Positions 37,421 through 46,714 of a stretch of DNA of 64,000 nucleotides are shown here, piece after piece; the stretch's first letter is position 1, and each line of letters starts with the position of its first letter. The stretch spans positions 558,001 to 622,000 of the forward strand of contig CBDDBK010000002.1 of the NCBI GenBank assembly GCA_965225715.1, in the 5' to 3' direction. The stretch is from CBDDBK01 sp965225715 (GTDB taxonomy: Bacteria > Bacteroidota > Bacteroidia > Cytophagales > Flammeovirgaceae). The position numbers and the translations under genes were made by a program. The notes under the pieces were generated by a model, which made no database searches, was not told where the DNA came from, and worked only from the letters and a program-made list of their open reading frames with translations.

Positions 37421-38182
37421 ATGAATCAAGCAGCTGTAATTTTAATAGATTTTGATAATCTTTTTAAAAAAAATATCCAAAGTTATACAATAGATAATTT
37501 TAAAAGTATCTTTCAAAGTATAGTAGATGATATTCTTCAAATGAATGACAAAGTAGAAGAGATAATGATAAGATTATATGGTGGCTGGTACACAAAAAAT
37601 AAATTAACGCCAAAAGCTCAAGAAATAGAAAAAAGAATTGGAGATTTTGATATTTCCCGATATCCATTTAAGAATAAAAAGGTGAAAGTTTCGGTCAATC
37701 TGGTTTTTTCTCTCAACGCCTTGCCTAATGATATATGGACAAATACAAGACAGGAAAAAGAAGGATTACCCAATCTAAAAGTAAATAGTGAGTTTATAGA
37801 TGAAATGTGCGAAAATAATAAAGACCGTTGTCCAGTGAAAATTATCAATAAATTTACCAAAAAAAAAGGTAAAGTTTGTTCTATAGACAGCTGTTTGAAA
37901 ACAAATAATCGTATTTTTACAACTATTCAACAAAAAATGGTCGATACTCTAATAGCCTGCGACCTCATTACTTTTTCCGAAAAAAATGAGTACATTGAAA
38001 TTATTTTAATATCCGATGATATTGATTTTTTCCCTGCTCTTGCTTTAGTTTCCACGAAAATTGAACAGGACAGCCAAAAAGTTACCCTGTTTATAGCCAA
38101 TAAATACAATTATGAAAACTATAAAGCTATTTTAGGTAAATTTAAAATTAACCTTAGACTTTTAAACAAATGGAGAAATTAA
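37421..38182 (+). CDS. NYN-domain (PIN-like) ribonuclease, partner of the NACHT-like ATPase
   Basis: 253 aa. The NYN fold is read from the acidic sites: AAVILIDFDNLF (Asp10, Asp12) at the first strand, KMVDTLIACDLI (Asp175, Asp181) in the central helix and IILISDDIDFFPAL (Asp199-Asp202) at the fourth strand; the order matches LabA/DUF88-type nucleases. Four cysteines (130, 137, 153, 158) sit in an inserted basic segment and could bind zinc. It should be a metal-dependent RNase. Its stop overlaps the ATPase start by 13 bases, so the two are translationally coupled. In such pairs the NYN protein would be the effector, or a guide-like processor, controlled by the STAND protein; that is inference. 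Confidence 0.8.
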   Translation: MNQAAVILIDFDNLFKKNIQSYTIDNFKSIFQSIVDDILQMNDKVEEIMIRLYGGWYTKNKLTPKAQEIEKRIGDFDISRYPFKNKKVKVSVNLVFSLNALPNDIWTNTRQEKEGLPNLKVNSEFIDEMCENNKDRCPVKIINKFTKKKGKVCSIDSCLKTNNRIFTTIQQKMVDTLIACDLITFSEKNEYIEIILISDDIDFFPALALVSTKIEQDSQKVTLFIANKYNYENYKAILGKFKINLRLLNKWRN

Positions 38183-40503
38183 AAGAAATTGAAAAAGAGT
38201 TACGGGCTTTTGCCGATGAGCCCGAATTAGTCGATATTAATAGATTCACTAAAAAGGCTTGTTTCGAACGCTTTGGTAAAGAGATACGTTTTACAATTCA
38301 GTCCGACGACCTGATAATTTATGAAGGGCAAGAAATGAAACGTAAAGCGTTTCTTTCTTATGAAGTTGCCCAACTTGATTTGTTTGCAAACAAAATAATC
38401 AATTATCATAAAAACGAACGCAGGCTAAAAAAAGAATCCAAAAGTTATGTAGAACCATTCATAGAAAACGATGCTGAGTTAATAGGAGGCGAAAAACCTC
38501 AAAAAGAAAAAGCCTTTGACTTACTTGATAAGCAATGCAAAGAACCTTCTCCTTTAGCAACAGATGTCACCTTTATAACCGCAGATGCGGGTTATGGAAA
38601 AACCTACTTATTAAAAGAATACGAATACCGTCAGGCTGAAAAGTTTATTAAAAGAGAAAATTCTTTTCTTTTTTGGCATATAGATTTGCAAGGCAGAAGC
38701 TTAGCGCGTTTAGATGAGTCTATTGCAGGCGAATTGGGAAGATTAAGAGTTTTTGGCATTTATACAGCGAGTATAAATTATCTACTTAAAAGTGGGTCCT
38801 TGGTTTTAGCTATTGATGGTTTTGATGAACTGGCCGCTGAAACAGGAAAAACAGATGGTTTGAGTTCCCTTGCCGACCTCATCAATGAGCTTGATGGAAA
38901 AGGAACAATTATAGCCGCTTCGCGTCGCACCTTTTTTGATTTTGACTCCGAATTGGAAAAAATGGAGAAAACGTCAAAAAGTTTTATAAAAAAAGAATTA
39001 AAACTTTGTAAGTGGGAAAAAGAAAATAATATTGATTATCTAGAAAAAACGATTAAGGCAAATGCAGGAATTTTAACAATCGAAAATGGAGATATCGAAA
39101 AAATAAAAAAATGGATTAATAAAGGTGACAGCCAAAAAAGAAGCCCCAATTTTACTACTCCCTTTTTATTTTCAAAAACCATTCAAACTCTTGTTACCCA
39201 AAAAACCGATATAGAAGAGTTTTTAAATAATCACTTAGTCGAAAATATCAAAACCTTAATCAAACTATTTATCAGAAGAGAAGCCAAAGATAAATGGATG
39301 GATACTAGAAAAGGGTTACCTCTTTTAAATGAAGTTCAGCATGAAGAGCTTTTAGCTGCTATTTCTGGAGAGATGTGGCACGTCCAAAAAGAAGCTCTTG
39401 GTATAGATATTTTGGAATTTAATGCCGAATTGCTTTGCAAAGAAGAATGGCAAATTATAGACCCTGAAAAACAATATGATATAGAAAATAGAGTAAAAGC
39501 ACATGCTTTGTTAACCGCCGCTGGTGAACTTAAACGAACTTTTGAGCATAGCGAGTACAAAAATTATTTTCTTGCTGTGGCACTTTCCAAAAAAATTAAA
39601 AACATACTTAGCCAAAAAATAAAACAGATGAATTCAATCAAACTCTTTCTTTCTCGTGCCCAGCTTCCTGACCCTGTTGGGAAACATCTTGCCGATATCC
39701 TTCATTCCAAATCTAAAGAGGCTATTATTGCCATTTTTGAAAAAATAATGCAAGATAGCTGGAAACTCTCCAGTTATCCTGAAATGAACATAGGTATGCT
39801 TTTTACCTTTATTGCCAATGATTTTAAACCCGGGAAAACAATACAGTTTGGGAAAAAAAACAGAACGAACGTTGTTTTTTCAAGTCTTATTTTTGAAGAC
39901 AAAGTGTTCAAAAATATTGAATTTTACAATGCAACTTTTATAAACATCAGTTTTAAAAATACCAAATTTGATACTATTAAATTTATAAATTGCGATTTCA
40001 CCCAAATTAAAATTGATGTCCAAGGTAATAAATTTAAAGAAGTCGAAATTAAAGATTCCACTATTGCCAGTATCATTCTTGAGGAAGGTGAGGATGCCAG
40101 TCCATATTTTGATCCTGAAGATATTTTTGAAAAATTAAAAGATGTTGATATTCAGTGGATAGATAAGGAAAAAAAGAAAGATGAGTTACTTACTAAACCA
40201 AAACCCAAGAAAAATATTCAAACTAATAAAGCTGTTCGTAGAATTTTAAATGCTTTTAAAAGTCAAAATCCCTTACCTGAATTTGTTATCAAACATAAAC
40301 TGGGACAAGCGTCTGCCCAAAAATTTATCAACTTGATGAATGAGGACAATCTTCTAGAAGTAGCAAAAGAAACAAAAGACGGGAAAAAAACATGGCGGCT
40401 TAGATACGGTGTGAATAATATCCTAAAATATGACAACAATAAAATAGATAAAACTGAAAAATTAGAAATATTTTGGAAAAAAGTAAATGAAATGCAATTA
40501 TAA
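38170..40503 (+). CDS. NACHT-type STAND ATPase with pentapeptide-like repeats and C-terminal winged helix
   Basis: 777 aa. An unassigned N-terminal ~110 residues is followed by the ATPase: Walker A ITADAGYGKT (Lys144; the first Gly of the motif is Ala), Walker B LVLAIDGFDELAAE (Asp216 to Glu220) and a sensor-like AASRRTFFDFD. A helical arm ends in RTFEHSEYKNYFLAVAL, the conserved C-terminal motif of NACHT proteins. From ~560 there are short beta-helix repeats of pentapeptide type (FKNIEFYNATFINISFKNTK). The end (~680-765) looks like a winged helix (KLGQASAQKFINLMNEDN). STAND NTPases act as sensors that oligomerise when triggered, for example in anti-phage defence. It overlaps the NYN gene, and an outer-membrane gene follows 11 bp later. 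Confidence 0.82.
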   Translation: MEKLKEIEKELRAFADEPELVDINRFTKKACFERFGKEIRFTIQSDDLIIYEGQEMKRKAFLSYEVAQLDLFANKIINYHKNERRLKKESKSYVEPFIENDAELIGGEKPQKEKAFDLLDKQCKEPSPLATDVTFITADAGYGKTYLLKEYEYRQAEKFIKRENSFLFWHIDLQGRSLARLDESIAGELGRLRVFGIYTASINYLLKSGSLVLAIDGFDELAAETGKTDGLSSLADLINELDGKGTIIAASRRTFFDFDSELEKMEKTSKSFIKKELKLCKWEKENNIDYLEKTIKANAGILTIENGDIEKIKKWINKGDSQKRSPNFTTPFLFSKTIQTLVTQKTDIEEFLNNHLVENIKTLIKLFIRREAKDKWMDTRKGLPLLNEVQHEELLAAISGEMWHVQKEALGIDILEFNAELLCKEEWQIIDPEKQYDIENRVKAHALLTAAGELKRTFEHSEYKNYFLAVALSKKIKNILSQKIKQMNSIKLFLSRAQLPDPVGKHLADILHSKSKEAIIAIFEKIMQDSWKLSSYPEMNIGMLFTFIANDFKPGKTIQFGKKNRTNVVFSSLIFEDKVFKNIEFYNATFINISFKNTKFDTIKFINCDFTQIKIDVQGNKFKEVEIKDSTIASIILEEGEDASPYFDPEDIFEKLKDVDIQWIDKEKKKDELLTKPKPKKNIQTNKAVRRILNAFKSQNPLPEFVIKHKLGQASAQKFINLMNEDNLLEVAKETKDGKKTWRLRYGVNNILKYDNNKIDKTEKLEIFWKKVNEMQL

Positions 40504-40514
40504 AATATAGAGAC

Positions 40515-42191
40515 GTGAAAACTATTTTTGTACATTTTCTAATCATCTTATTGTCTTTTTTTTACTTTCCTTGTTTGGGACAAAGTGTTAAAAAAAAGTT
40601 TTCCAAAGATACACTTTTGGTAGATGATGCGATTTTAATTATTGAAAAAGAGAATGTTTTAGAGTTGATAAAAGGAACAAAACGCTTTAATAAAATGGAT
40701 TATGTGCCAAAACAACGGAACCAAAAATCCTTAGATTATACTTTTACCTTACCCGATTATACTTTTGAACTTTTAACTATTAAAATAGAAAAACCACACG
40801 ATGATACCGTTTTTTTCCAAAATAGCAATGACCATTACTTTAAATTAGGTTTTGGAAATTTTGGAACAGGTTATTTTCAAAGTTTTATTGAAAAACATAG
40901 CCATCAATTCAATTATGGGGCTGATGTTTTTATCCACCATTCTTTAAAGGGACCTGTAGACCAAAAAAATTCAGCTAATAATAAAAGCCATATTCATTTA
41001 TTTGCTGAGCAAGTTTTTTCTAACAATCAATCTTTAGGACTTACTTTAGGTTATGATTATGATTTACTTCATTTTTACGGTTATACAGATAAACCAGCAT
41101 CTACTTTTGATATTCGTCAAAAATTCAATGCTTTAAAAGCAAAAATAGAGTATAGTGGTCTTCATGAATCAGGACAGCTCAAAGGTGATATTGATTTCTA
41201 TAAATGGAATAGTTTTCGCGAAGAAGAAGAATTATACAGCAGTTTTAATTTGGATTATAAAGGTCAATTGTTTAACCCCACTCATAAATATGGATTGGGA
41301 ATTAGAGGGGTTTATAACTTTAGAAGAGATAGTCTTGAGAATCGTCAAAATCGAAATTTGATAAACTTTATGGGAACCTACATTTATGAAAATCGAAATT
41401 TTGATTTTTCGGCAGGATTAAGTGGCACATATCTTTCAGATACGACTTTAAGTCAACGTCAAATTAGTATTTTTCCAAATTTTAAGATTAATTATTTTCC
41501 AAGCCAATCGTTTCATATTTTTGCCGAGATGACAGGTAGAATTCAAGAACACTATTTGAAAAGTCTGACTCAAACAAATCCTTTTTTGGGTATTAATACA
41601 TTGTTATCTCACGCTAATAATACTATACATGGCATTTTGGGGCTTTATATCACTTATAAACAATATTTTGGATTTCGTTTAAGTGCTGATTATCAAATAA
41701 TTGATAATCTATTGTTTTTTAGAAATCAAGAAAATAATTTAGCCCAATTTGATTTGATTTACGATAATGCAACCCTTAGTACTCTAAAAGCTAATATTTA
41801 TTTTAAAAGGAATTATTTCTATTTTAACTTATTGGTACAAAAATTTATCTATGAGCTTGAAAATCAACGACAACCTTGGCATAAACCGGATATTCAAATA
41901 GACTTTACTATTAATGCTGAATTCAAACGTTGGACTATTGGTCTGGACGCTTATTTACGAATGGGCATTAGGGCTTTTGATTTTGAAAATTTTCAACGTT
42001 TAGCAAATGCCGAAGGTGATATTTTGCTCGAGCCAATTATAGATTTAAATATATCAGTTCAATATAGATTCTCTAAGAAATTCTATCTTTTTGCCCATTT
42101 AAATAATCTGTTGAGTAAGTCTTATCAACGTTATTTTCGTTATGATAGCAAAGATTTTAATTTTTTATTTGGCGGAATTTGTAGTTTTTAA
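40515..42191 (+). CDS. Outer-membrane beta-barrel protein (TonB-dependent-receptor-like barrel, no plug)
   Basis: 558 aa starting with GTG at 40515. A signal peptide (MKTIFVHFLIILLSFFYFPCLGQ) is followed by a ~90-residue linker, then alternating beta strands with long loops to the C-terminus (YFRYDSKDFNFLFGGICSF). It resembles the lone barrel proteins often found in Bacteroidota genomes. No plug domain or TonB box is visible, so a porin-like or structural role is more likely than active transport. It starts 11 bp after the NACHT gene and could be co-transcribed with it, but an envelope protein is an odd partner for a cytosolic sensor. Confidence 0.75.
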   Translation: MKTIFVHFLIILLSFFYFPCLGQSVKKKFSKDTLLVDDAILIIEKENVLELIKGTKRFNKMDYVPKQRNQKSLDYTFTLPDYTFELLTIKIEKPHDDTVFFQNSNDHYFKLGFGNFGTGYFQSFIEKHSHQFNYGADVFIHHSLKGPVDQKNSANNKSHIHLFAEQVFSNNQSLGLTLGYDYDLLHFYGYTDKPASTFDIRQKFNALKAKIEYSGLHESGQLKGDIDFYKWNSFREEEELYSSFNLDYKGQLFNPTHKYGLGIRGVYNFRRDSLENRQNRNLINFMGTYIYENRNFDFSAGLSGTYLSDTTLSQRQISIFPNFKINYFPSQSFHIFAEMTGRIQEHYLKSLTQTNPFLGINTLLSHANNTIHGILGLYITYKQYFGFRLSADYQIIDNLLFFRNQENNLAQFDLIYDNATLSTLKANIYFKRNYFYFNLLVQKFIYELENQRQPWHKPDIQIDFTINAEFKRWTIGLDAYLRMGIRAFDFENFQRLANAEGDILLEPIIDLNISVQYRFSKKFYLFAHLNNLLSKSYQRYFRYDSKDFNFLFGGICSF

Positions 42192-42204
42192 AATCTGACC
42201 TATA

Positions 42205-42272
42205 TTAGAGTATAACCGCTCTATTTGAAAAAAAGGGTTTTTGAAAGTTTTAACGTGTTGAACTTGGGCAAT
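42205..42272 (+). repeat. Family 2 repeat, single-arm copy
   Basis: GTATAACCGCTCTATTTGAA then AAAAAGGGTTTTTGAAAGTT and TTAACGTGTTGAAC follow the family-2 core. It begins ~14 bases after the barrel gene stop and sits between two convergent genes, where its hairpin could stop transcription from either side. Confidence 0.5.
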
Positions 42273-42274
42273 AT

Positions 42275-43639
42275 TTATACTTGTTTAGCATAATAGTCAT
42301 AAAAATGGGCTACTGTTTTCATACCTATTATATAATTATAAATTCCAAAATGTTCATTTGGAGCATGAATATTATCTGAATCTAAACCAAAACCCATTAA
42401 AATAGTATCCATATTTAAAATATCTTTAAGAAGAGCAACTACTGGAATACTTCCGCCTCCATATATATTCAAAGGTTTTTTCCCAAATGTTTTTGTATAA
42501 GCTTTTTGAGCAGCTTTGAAAGCTTCAGAAGCCGTAGAGACGACCATAGGCTGACCTCCTTCGTGATTAATAAACTTAAGTTTAACACCTTTAGGAGCTA
42601 TATTTTTAAAATAAGCTATAAAATAATCGGCAATTTCTTCAGGGTCTTGTCGGTCTACCAAACGCATAGAAACTTTACAAGACGCTTTAGAAGCAATAAC
42701 TGTTTTAGCTCCTTCATCTATATAGCCCCCCCAAATACCATTAATATCCAAGGTAGGACGAATCGTCATACATTCTAAAGGGGTATATAAATTTTCATGA
42801 ACAAGTTCTTCAATGCCCAAATCAGCTTTAAAGACTTTTTCATCAAAAGGTGTTTGAGCAATACTTTGGCGAACATTTTTGTTTGGTATTTGAACTTTAT
42901 CATAAAAGTTGGGAATAAGAATACGTCCATTTTTATCTTTTAGCTGGTTAAGCATTTGGGCTAAAATTAAAATAGCATTTGGAGCGGCACCTCCATAAAC
43001 GCCCGAATGCAAATCTTGATTACAAGCTGTTACTTCTGCTTCTAAGTAGGCAATGCCGCGTAATCCTGTTGTAATAGCAGGAGTTTGGTTGTTAGGAATA
43101 GCTGTATCAGAAATAATAGCAATATCGGAGCGAAGCATATCAACATGATTTTCTAAAAAAGAAGCTAAATTCATAGAAGAAATCTCTTCTTCACCTTCAA
43201 AAATAAATTTGATATTACAATTTAGGCGTTTTAACTCTAAAAGTGTTTGAACAGCTTTTAAATGCAAGTACATCTGTCCTTTATCGTCGCAGGCACCCCT
43301 TGCAAATATTTTTCCGTCCTTAATAATAGGTTCAAAAGGAGGGTTATTCCAAAACTCTAAAGGGCTGGGTGGTTGAACATCATAATGCCCATATACTAAA
43401 ACAGTTGGAAAGTCTTTAGAAATAATTTTTTCTCCATAAACTATAGGATGTCCTTCTGTTTCAAATAGTTTTGTTTTTTCTATTCCTATATCTTTCAAAC
43501 TTTTAATTACAAAATTAGCAGCTTCTAAAATATGAAGTTTATAATCTGAATCAGTACTTACTGAAGGAATGCGTAAAAAATTTAATAACTCATCTACAAA
43601 AAGTTCTTTATTGTCTTCAATATATTGATCTATAGTCAT
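42275..43639 (-). CDS. M20 family metallodipeptidase (CNDP-like)
   Basis: 454 aa, the usual length. Metal-binding and catalytic segments are intact: VLVYGHYDVQPPSP (His), FARGACDDKGQMYLH (bridging Asp), FEGEEEISS (catalytic Glu-Glu) and the later HAPNEHF His. A dimerisation domain lies in the middle. It hydrolyses dipeptides in the cytosol. It is encoded on its own strand, 54 bp downstream of mlaE. Confidence 0.92.
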   Translation of the reverse strand: MTIDQYIEDNKELFVDELLNFLRIPSVSTDSDYKLHILEAANFVIKSLKDIGIEKTKLFETEGHPIVYGEKIISKDFPTVLVYGHYDVQPPSPLEFWNNPPFEPIIKDGKIFARGACDDKGQMYLHLKAVQTLLELKRLNCNIKFIFEGEEEISSMNLASFLENHVDMLRSDIAIISDTAIPNNQTPAITTGLRGIAYLEAEVTACNQDLHSGVYGGAAPNAILILAQMLNQLKDKNGRILIPNFYDKVQIPNKNVRQSIAQTPFDEKVFKADLGIEELVHENLYTPLECMTIRPTLDINGIWGGYIDEGAKTVIASKASCKVSMRLVDRQDPEEIADYFIAYFKNIAPKGVKLKFINHEGGQPMVVSTASEAFKAAQKAYTKTFGKKPLNIYGGGSIPVVALLKDILNMDTILMGFGLDSDNIHAPNEHFGIYNYIIGMKTVAHFYDYYAKQV

Positions 43640-43693
43640 AATCTAAAATTAGTAAGATGTTGTAAAATTGTAAAATTATAATCTTTTTTAAGT

Positions 43694-44434
43694 TTAAATC
43701 AGAAGCAAACGAGCCAGTAGGAAATCTGCTGTTAAAACAGCAATACAACTTTTGGTAACAGCTAAAGTACTGGCATTTCCAACTTCTAAGGCACCACCTT
43801 TGGTATAAAATCCTTGAAAGGCTGAAATAGAAATAATTAGAAAAGCAAAAACAACAGATTTTATCAGCCCAAAAGTAATGTTAAAAGGGATAAAATCTAT
43901 TCTTATGCCATAAATATATTCTTGAGCTGTTAATTCTCCAGTGTAAACACCAGCGATATATCCTCCCCATATAGCAATTGTTGCGCTAATAATAACTAAA
44001 ATAGGGTATATAAATAGGCCAGCCATAATTTTAGGCAAAACTAAATATGACAATGAGTTAATACCCATAACTTCCAAGGCATCTATTTGTTCTGTAATTC
44101 GCATAGTACCCAAACCACTCGCTATACTTGACCCAACTTTACCAGCAAATACTATGGCAGTAAATGTGGGTGCTAATTCTAAAATAGACATATCACGAAT
44201 GATAGTACCAATAATATATTTTGGAATTAGAGGGCTAACTAAATTATAACCCGTTTGAACTGCTGTTACTGCTCCAATAAAAATAGAAACAACTCCAACT
44301 AAAAACAAAGATTTTATACCAATCAAGATACATTCATCAAAAAAAAGATTAACATAAATTCTAAAAGGTTCTCTGTTGATAAATAGACGACTTATAAAAA
44401 TGATGTATCTGCCTAATTGACTCATAAAAAACAA
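43694..44434 (-). CDS. mlaE: MlaE family ABC transporter permease
   Basis: 246 aa with five to six membrane segments. MlaE-type landmarks are QTGYNLVSPLIPKYIIGTIIRDMSI (split here by a conserved loop), VGSSIASGLGTMRITEQIDALEVMG and IDFIPFNITFGLIKSVVFAF. It is the inner-membrane permease of the Mla system, which moves phospholipids between inner and outer membrane. The ATPase (mlaF) and MCE protein (mlaD) normally follow directly; here the next gene downstream is a dipeptidase, so the operon is split. Confidence 0.9.
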   Translation of the reverse strand: MFFMSQLGRYIIFISRLFINREPFRIYVNLFFDECILIGIKSLFLVGVVSIFIGAVTAVQTGYNLVSPLIPKYIIGTIIRDMSILELAPTFTAIVFAGKVGSSIASGLGTMRITEQIDALEVMGINSLSYLVLPKIMAGLFIYPILVIISATIAIWGGYIAGVYTGELTAQEYIYGIRIDFIPFNITFGLIKSVVFAFLIISISAFQGFYTKGGALEVGNASTLAVTKSCIAVLTADFLLARLLLI

Positions 44435-44589
44435 CTGACTTTATTTTTTCTTAACAATCCTATAAAAGTTCAAAAATTCAGGAGACGAAAACAATACATT
44501 TTCTCAAATATAGTACTTTTCAAAGTATAAAAATAGGATTAATGCATTGACATTTTAATCAACAGTTTTTTTTAACTATCATGAATGTG

Positions 44590-44696
44590 TATAGTCACTA
44601 TACTTGAAAAAGGATTTTTGGAGAGTTTTAATTTATTGGTATATAAAAATAAATCTTTCCCACATTAAAAATAGAATTGCTATAACATAATAAATA
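44590..44696 (+). repeat. Family 2 repeat copy
   Basis: TATAGTCACTATACTTGAAA, then AAGGATTTTTGGAGAGTTTT, AATTTATTGGTAT and AAAAATAGAATTGCTATAAC. This copy shows both the central palindrome (TATAGTCACTATA) and the outer end, so it defines one complete arm of the family. It is followed at 44749 by a family-1 MITE in the same 484-bp spacer. Confidence 0.6.
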
Positions 44697-44748
44697 AAAT
44701 TTGAAAATAAGCCGTATTTTATCCAAAAAAACTATTTTCGGAAATCAG

Positions 44749-44856
44749 TAGACTCTATGTACTCTATTTTTTTGCATAAGATAAAAATTTTAAAATATAA
44801 ATTATTGAAAATCAAATATTTAAAAATCACTAAAAAATATTACAACATCGAGTCTA
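44749..44856 (+). repeat. MITE family 1, full copy (108 bp)
   Basis: Begins TAGACTCTATG and ends CATCGAGTCTA, with the same internal ATTGAAAATCAAATATTT and CACTAAAAAATATTACAA blocks as the 6840 copy. The outer TA dinucleotides fit a TA target duplication. It ends 62 bp before the DUF4340-like gene and may carry part of its promoter. Confidence 0.7.
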
Positions 44857-44918
44857 TTATGGACAACTAAAGTTTATCTACTCAAATTCTTTTTAATTTT
44901 TTACAGAATCAAAGATTG

Positions 44919-45839
44919 ATGCTTATAACAAAGCGCTTAAGACAACTCATTATCATAAATGCTGTTTTAGTCACAGGGCTTATTTTATCATTAACTCTCC
45001 AAAGTAAAAAGACAATTACTTTTAATGACCAGTTATTCAATATTGGAGATAGTGGGCAAATAGATGTTTTAAAAATTCAAGATCATCGGATTGTTAAAAC
45101 AAGTCCAAATAATTGGTATATAAATAAAAATCACTACCGTGCTTCCAATGCTGCAATAGCGACATTAATGCTTATTTTGAAGCGTTTAAAAATAAAACGA
45201 CCTATTTCTAAGTCTTTAAAAGACAGTATTTTAAATAATAATATTGAGAAAAAAATATTAATATCAAGTTATTCTAAAAATAAGTTAATAAACAACTTTA
45301 GCTTATTTGAACATCAAGGACAGTTTATAGCAGCAAAAGATAAACAAGTTTATAATGTTTATATACCTGGTTATAATTTTGATATTTATGACTATCTAAA
45401 TTTTACAGCGGAAAGTATTCGGGACAAACAAGTTTTCAAAACATCTTGGAAAACGCTTAATAAACTCAAAATTACCTATCCTAATCAATTTGAAAGTTTA
45501 GATATTGGTTTTAAAAACTCTTTTTATGAAATAAAAGGAATTAGCCAATTGGATACTTTAAAACTATATAATTATATCAATGAAATAGAGCATTTAGAAA
45601 CAGAATTATTCATAGAAAATAAAAATCTTCTTAATAAATTAAATCAAACAAATTTTATAGCTAAATTATTTGTAGAGGATATTAATTATCCTATTGCCAC
45701 TGAAGTTACTATTTATGAAAGCAATGATAGTATTTATGGTGTTAGCAATACGATTGAAGGTATAATGACGTTTAAAAATCAAATCATTAATACTATCTTA
45801 GTAGACAAGGAATATTTTGAAAAACATATTTTAAAATAG
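44919..45839 (+). CDS. DUF4340-like membrane-anchored protein
   Basis: 306 aa from ATG 44919 (the preceding TTG codon is less likely). One N-terminal membrane helix (LIIINAVLVTGLILSLTL) is followed by a periplasmic region. The pattern DVLKIQDHRIVKTSPNNWYINKNHYRAS matches DUF4340, proteins often found near ABC-2 transporter or gliding genes. No such neighbour is present. Function unknown. Confidence 0.55.
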   Translation: MLITKRLRQLIIINAVLVTGLILSLTLQSKKTITFNDQLFNIGDSGQIDVLKIQDHRIVKTSPNNWYINKNHYRASNAAIATLMLILKRLKIKRPISKSLKDSILNNNIEKKILISSYSKNKLINNFSLFEHQGQFIAAKDKQVYNVYIPGYNFDIYDYLNFTAESIRDKQVFKTSWKTLNKLKITYPNQFESLDIGFKNSFYEIKGISQLDTLKLYNYINEIEHLETELFIENKNLLNKLNQTNFIAKLFVEDINYPIATEVTIYESNDSIYGVSNTIEGIMTFKNQIINTILVDKEYFEKHILK

Positions 45840-45969
45840 AGTATTTATATGAGCTGCCTTTTTAAGATTGTGCTTTAATAATAATTTTATTAGATCAAGC
45901 ATTAATTATAAATTATGATAAAAAGATTATTTAATTGTAACACAAATAGTATATATACAGGACAATATC

Positions 45970-46260
45970 ATGGCACAATATGACAAAGTTGTTAATGTGG
46001 CAAAATTACTTTCTGAACCTTCTTCTATTAATATTATTCGAGTATTACATGCCCAAAAAAGGTGTACCTTAATAGAATTAAGCAATGGGTATGAACAAAG
46101 TAATATCGAAGGACAACTTCAAAGTTTACATCATTCTGGTCTAATTAATACCGAACATATACATGGAGAAGTTTATTATAGTTTTAATCTCATGTTTTGG
46201 TCAAGGGCTAAGATGAAAATGATCAATTTTTTAGAAAATCCTACAAATACAGGGGGGTAA
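45970..46260 (+). CDS. ArsR-like winged-helix regulator
   Basis: 96 aa. The layout VAKLLSEPSSINIIRVLHAQ, then TLIELSNGYEQSNIEGQLQSLHHSGLI (split into recognition and support helices) and a wing with VYYSFN, is typical of ArsR/SmtB-type repressors. The Cys residues of metal sensors are mostly missing (a single Cys at KRCTL), so metal sensing is not supported. It stands alone upstream of the tRNA-Arg gene. The spacer 46261-46496 contains only a weak family-1-like remnant near 46382-46465. Confidence 0.75.
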   Translation: MAQYDKVVNVAKLLSEPSSINIIRVLHAQKRCTLIELSNGYEQSNIEGQLQSLHHSGLINTEHIHGEVYYSFNLMFWSRAKMKMINFLENPTNTGG

Positions 46261-46496
46261 TTCTAAAAAATACTATATTTTATTTCCTTCCTATATATCA
46301 AAGTTTTTAGCTTTATTTCGTAGTCAAATAACTTTATTTTTTATCTTATCATTTTAAAAAAATAGCTATTTGATTATATGTGAATTCTATACACCAATAT
46401 TTGAAAGTATAGTTTTAGCCTTTGAAGATATATTTCAAAATAACTAAAAATATCATCTATAGTTTAGAAAATATCTTATGTTCTGATAAGAGAATG

Positions 46497-46570
46497 TGCA
46501 TCCGGCAGGACTCGAACCTGCAACCATCAGAGCCGAAATCTGACATTCTATCCAGTTGAACTACGGATGC
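46497..46570 (-). tRNA. tRNA-Arg (anticodon TCG)
   Basis: On the minus strand a 74-nt cloverleaf is readable: acceptor GCATCCG pairs with CGGATGC, the anticodon stem TCAGA/TCTGA encloses the loop TTTCGGC (anticodon TCG) and the T arm reads GCAGGTTCGAGTCCTGC. The discriminator base is A. CCA is not encoded. It decodes CGA and probably other CGN codons. No other tRNA is nearby. Confidence 0.93.
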
Positions 46571-46714
46571 TTAATTTTTAGGAAAGGGATATCATAATAC
46601 AACACCTAAGTAATTTCAAAAATACTATTTTTTGATGAAACTTATTGTTAAAAATTACTTTTTTAATTGACAATATAGAATCGTTTAATCAGATAAATAA
46701 GTTGATACTGCAAA

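Noticed and set aside
40515..42191. Outer-membrane barrel as third gene of the NYN-NACHT system
   Set aside because: Close spacing allows co-transcription, but a signal-peptide barrel has no evident role with cytosolic NYN and NACHT proteins; kept as a neighbour only.
46497..46570. Genomic island boundary at the tRNA gene
   Set aside because: No integrase and no repeated tRNA 3' end seen in the flanking sequence.
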